Shown here: piece after piece, positions 55,443-57,355 of the stretch
How positions within the stretch are numbered: position 1 is the first letter of the stretch
Layout: the number at the start of each line of letters is the position of its first letter
Program-made: the position numbers and the translations under genes
Assembly (NCBI RefSeq): GCF_029245835.1
Contig: NZ_JAQWOO010000067.1
Coordinates: 1-57,355, forward strand
Direction of reading: 5' to 3'
Source: Algibacter sp.
GTDB taxonomy: Bacteria; Bacteroidota; Bacteroidia; Flavobacteriales; Flavobacteriaceae
DNA: 57,355 bases
Notes under the pieces: model-generated
Told to the model about the DNA's origin: nothing
The model's database searches: none
Seen by the model: the letters and a program-made list of their open reading frames with translations, nothing else

Positions 55443-55450
55443 TACTTTTG
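55443..55450 (+). promoter_or_regulatory. Promoter -7 box of ruvX
   Basis: TACTTTTG is a perfect TAnnTTTG box, 14 bp before ATG 55465. It excludes a longer TTG-started frame from 55435. Confidence 0.55.
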
Positions 55451-55464
55451 CAAAAAAAGATAAT

Positions 55465-55875
55465 ATGGCAAGAATTCTAGCGATTGATTTTGGTACAAAA
55501 AGGACAGGTATAGCTGTAACCGATGAGTTGCAAATTATAGCTTCTGGTCTTACCACAGTTAATACTAAAGATTTGCTTATTTTTTTAAAAGATTATACCT
55601 CAAAAGAATCTGTTGAATTATTCCTAGTTGGGGAACCAAAGCAAATGGATAATTCTGCCTCTGAAAGTGAAGTGCATATTCTGTCTTTTATTGCTAAGCT
55701 AGAAAAAGCGCTCCCAAATATTCCTGTTAAACGTGTTGATGAACGTTTTACATCAAAAATGGCATTCCAAACCATGATTGATAGTGGCTTAAAAAAGAAT
55801 CAAAGAAAAAATAAAGCGCTTGTGGATGAAATTAGTGCAACACTTATTTTACAGAGTTATCTGTATTCAAAATAA
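55465..55875 (+). CDS. ruvX: Holliday junction resolvase-like RuvX (YqgF)
   Basis: A 136-residue RNase H-fold nuclease. It begins MARILAIDFGTKRTGIAVTD, with the first catalytic Asp in IDFG; FLVGEPKQMDNSASES and VDERFTSKMA with the second acidic pair and the final DEISATLIL follow. The family processes the 5' end of pre-16S rRNA and may resolve Holliday junctions. ATG 55465 matches the family start, whereas the extra ten codons upstream overlap the promoter. def follows 251 bp later with its own promoter. Confidence 0.94.
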   Translation: MARILAIDFGTKRTGIAVTDELQIIASGLTTVNTKDLLIFLKDYTSKESVELFLVGEPKQMDNSASESEVHILSFIAKLEKALPNIPVKRVDERFTSKMAFQTMIDSGLKKNQRKNKALVDEISATLILQSYLYSK

Positions 55876-56097
55876 GAGGCGTCTATTAAAGATTTCGTCA
55901 ATTATTTTTTTATGCCTCTTTTTCAGCATTATTTCGTTAAAATTTTGAACCGTAATAACTGCTGCTATGTTTAAAAACATTACCTCATACTGTATTAAAA
56001 CAGCCTATAAAAATTCCAATCACAAATTCTTAAATAGACTCTAAATTTCTAAAAGAATAATTTTTTGTTAAATACGATGCATAACGTATAAGTATTG

Positions 56098-56105
56098 TAT
56101 TTTTG
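56098..56105 (+). promoter_or_regulatory. Promoter -7 box of def
   Basis: TATTTTTG is a perfect -7 box, 21 bp before the ATG at 56127. The gap from 55876 also holds an AAGAGGC/GCCTCTT pair with a long loop that may end ruvX transcription. Confidence 0.55.
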
Positions 56106-56126
56106 TAAATATTAATATTACACAGA

Positions 56127-56717
56127 ATGATTTTACCAATTATAGCTTACGGAGACCCAGTTTTAAAGAAGAAAGCGAAAGAAATAGCGAAAGATTATCT
56201 TAGTTTCGATACCCTTTTAGAAAACATGTTCGAGACGATGTATAATGCTTATGGAGTTGGTCTTGCAGCCCCTCAAATTGGTTTACCTATTCGGTTATTT
56301 TTGGTTGATACAACACCTTTTTCTGAAGATGAAGGTTTAACAAAAGAAGAAGCAGAGGCTTTAAGTGGCTTTAAGCGTGTATTTATTAATGCAAAAATTA
56401 TTAAGGAAGAAGGCGATGAATGGGCTTTTAATGAAGGGTGTTTAAGTATCCCTGATGTTCGCGAAGATGTGTTTAGAAAACCAAACATTACTATGGAATA
56501 CCTTGATGAGAACTTTGAATCTCAAAAAGAATCGTTTGATGGTTTAATAGCCAGAGTCATTCAGCATGAATACGATCATATTGAGGGTGTTTTATTTACA
56601 GATAAACTTTCTAGTTTAAAAAAGCGATTAATAAAAAGTAAACTTACCAACATATCTAAAGGGAAAATAAATGTAGACTACAAAATGCGTTTTCCAGACC
56701 AAAAAAAGAGACGATAA
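56127..56717 (+). CDS. def: Peptide deformylase
   Basis: A 196-residue cytoplasmic metalloenzyme that removes the formyl group from new proteins. All three catalytic motifs are present: GVGLAAPQIG near 46-55, EGCLSIP near 112-118 with the metal-binding Cys, and VIQHEYDHIEG near 152-162 with two metal-binding His and the catalytic Glu. The C-terminus is basic. A DUF5606 gene follows about 55 bp later; this pairing is, from memory, frequent in Flavobacteriaceae. Confidence 0.96.
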   Translation: MILPIIAYGDPVLKKKAKEIAKDYLSFDTLLENMFETMYNAYGVGLAAPQIGLPIRLFLVDTTPFSEDEGLTKEEAEALSGFKRVFINAKIIKEEGDEWAFNEGCLSIPDVREDVFRKPNITMEYLDENFESQKESFDGLIARVIQHEYDHIEGVLFTDKLSSLKKRLIKSKLTNISKGKINVDYKMRFPDQKKRR

Positions 56718-56771
56718 TATTTGCAAGACATCAATAAACATTTGATATTTGCGCCTTTCAAAAAAACATTT

Positions 56772-57200
56772 ATGAGTTTAGAAAAAGTTATTTCAATTTC
56801 AGGAAAACCAGGGTTATATAAATTAATAACTCAAACACGTGGCGGTTTTGTAGCAGAATCTTTAGTAGATAATAAACGTATTTCCGTTAGTGTACAAAAC
56901 AATGTAAGTGTGTTAAGCGAAATTGCTATCTATACATTAACAGAAGAAGTGCCTTTAGTTCGAGTTTTTGAGAACATCAAAAAGAAAGAAAATGGAGCGC
57001 AAACAACAGTAAAAGCTAAAGATAGTAAAGATAAACTAGAAGAGTATTTCTTTAATGTTTTACCAGATTATGATGAAGATAGAGTATATGCAAGTGATAT
57101 CAAGAAAGTTATTCAATGGTATAATTTATTACAACAACATAATATGTTAAATAATTTAATTGATGATGAAGATGAAAAAGCATCAGATGAAGAAGAATAA
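56772..57200 (+). CDS. DUF5606 family protein
   Basis: A 142-residue acidic cytoplasmic protein starting MSLEKVISISGKPGLYKLI, with TRGGFVAESLVDNKRISV next and KDSKDKLEEYFFNVLPDYDEDRVYASDIKKV cut by a short linker; the tail is Asp/Glu-rich. This matches the DUF5606 family of Bacteroidota, whose function is unknown. An upstream TTG start at 56721 would overlap a -7-like box (GATATTTG, 56745-56752), so ATG 56772 is preferred. It lies next to def and is probably partly co-transcribed with it. Confidence 0.88.
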   Translation: MSLEKVISISGKPGLYKLITQTRGGFVAESLVDNKRISVSVQNNVSVLSEIAIYTLTEEVPLVRVFENIKKKENGAQTTVKAKDSKDKLEEYFFNVLPDYDEDRVYASDIKKVIQWYNLLQQHNMLNNLIDDEDEKASDEEE

Positions 57201-57219
57201 AGCAAACTAAATATATAAA

Positions 57220-57355
57220 GACACTATCCTAAAAAGTGTGTAAGTTCAAAATTTCAGGGTTAAATTATTTATAGTTTAATCCTGTTTTCAAATATAGCTA
57301 AAAATTGGTTGAGTATAATTCCCCAATTTCTAACAGGCATTATCCATTTTTTAGT
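57220..57355. mobile_element. End of an IS256-like insertion sequence (cut by the window)
   Basis: The terminal-repeat-like sequence GACACTATCCTAAAAAGTGT begins at 57220, just after the DUF5606 gene, and a transposase 3' end runs inward from there. Flavobacterial IS256-type elements have, from memory, ends of this type. The other end and any target duplication lie outside the window. Confidence 0.6.
57269..57355 (-). CDS. IS256-family transposase, C-terminal end (partial)
   Basis: The last 28 residues, ending in a TAA stop at 57269-57271, read TKKWIMPVRNWGIILNQFLA and then IFENRIKL. The K-W-x-MP-x-RNWG-x-x-x-NQ pattern is the usual C-terminus of IS256-family (mutator-type) transposases, which cut and join the element ends. 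The catalytic DDE part lies outside the window, so activity cannot be judged. Confidence 0.6.
   Translation of the reverse strand, partial: TKKWIMPVRNWGIILNQFLAIFENRIKL

Noticed and set aside
1-57355. tRNA or rRNA genes
   Set aside because: No cloverleaf-like intergenic segment or conserved rRNA sequence was found by reading both strands of the gaps.

Overview
The window is AT-rich DNA (roughly one third G+C by eye) from a member of the Bacteroidota, most likely a marine Flavobacteriaceae species. Supporting signs are the Bacteroidota -7 promoter box (TAnnTTTG) ahead of many genes, the near absence of Shine-Dalgarno sites, four secreted proteins with type IX secretion (T9SS) C-terminal signals, the GSIII plus GSII glutamine synthetase pair, a DUF5606 protein, and a DnaJ with only two cysteine motifs. 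Genus and species cannot be read from the sequence alone.

Layout. 1-2990: a decayed OmpA-like remnant, a secreted coiled-coil protein with a 174-bp tandem repeat, and a 50-residue conserved small protein. 2993-7652: a Ca2+/Na+ antiporter, then divergent glnN (GSIII) and GSII glutamine synthetase genes sharing a repeat-rich control region. 7813-10338: a YceI lipoprotein and the grpE-dnaJ chaperone operon, followed by a possible small RNA. 10727-16856: a tight six-gene unit (ABC-2 ATPase and permease, MscS channel, DUF6268 outer-membrane protein, sigma-54 response regulator, PPK2 kinase). 16861-17009: an interspersed-repeat candidate. 17094-22915: M28 peptidase, DinB-like gene with a stop codon in its signal peptide, APC permease, DUF1624 acyltransferase-like membrane protein, and a T9SS type A protein. 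22982-29898: sterol desaturase-like protein, lysA, sucC, DUF1456, TerB-like protein and uvrB.

29986-43704 is the most distinctive part: three consecutive giant secreted proteins (about 1911, 1649 and 916 residues) with different N-terminal heads, the same C-terminal type B sorting domain, and 6, 11 and 2 copies respectively of one acidic repeat that opens with a CDDDxDG-like motif. An ABC exporter pair follows, then a protein with possible kinase-like motifs, a pRiA4b ORF-3-like protein, heme A synthase and a tRNA nucleotidyltransferase. 50021-53698 is a small cell-surface glycan cluster (Kdo/WaaP-like kinase, GT2, CDP-glycerol glycerophosphotransferase-like, Stealth protein). 53820-57200 carries dapD, a small secreted protein, ruvX, def and a DUF5606 protein. 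The right edge cuts into an IS256-like insertion sequence.

Functionally most genes are housekeeping: nitrogen assimilation, the lysine/diaminopimelate pathway (dapD, lysA), TCA cycle (sucC), protein folding, DNA repair and heme A synthesis. The accessory layer is cell-surface material. Several start sites were chosen because the longest possible reading frame would begin inside the -7 promoter box.
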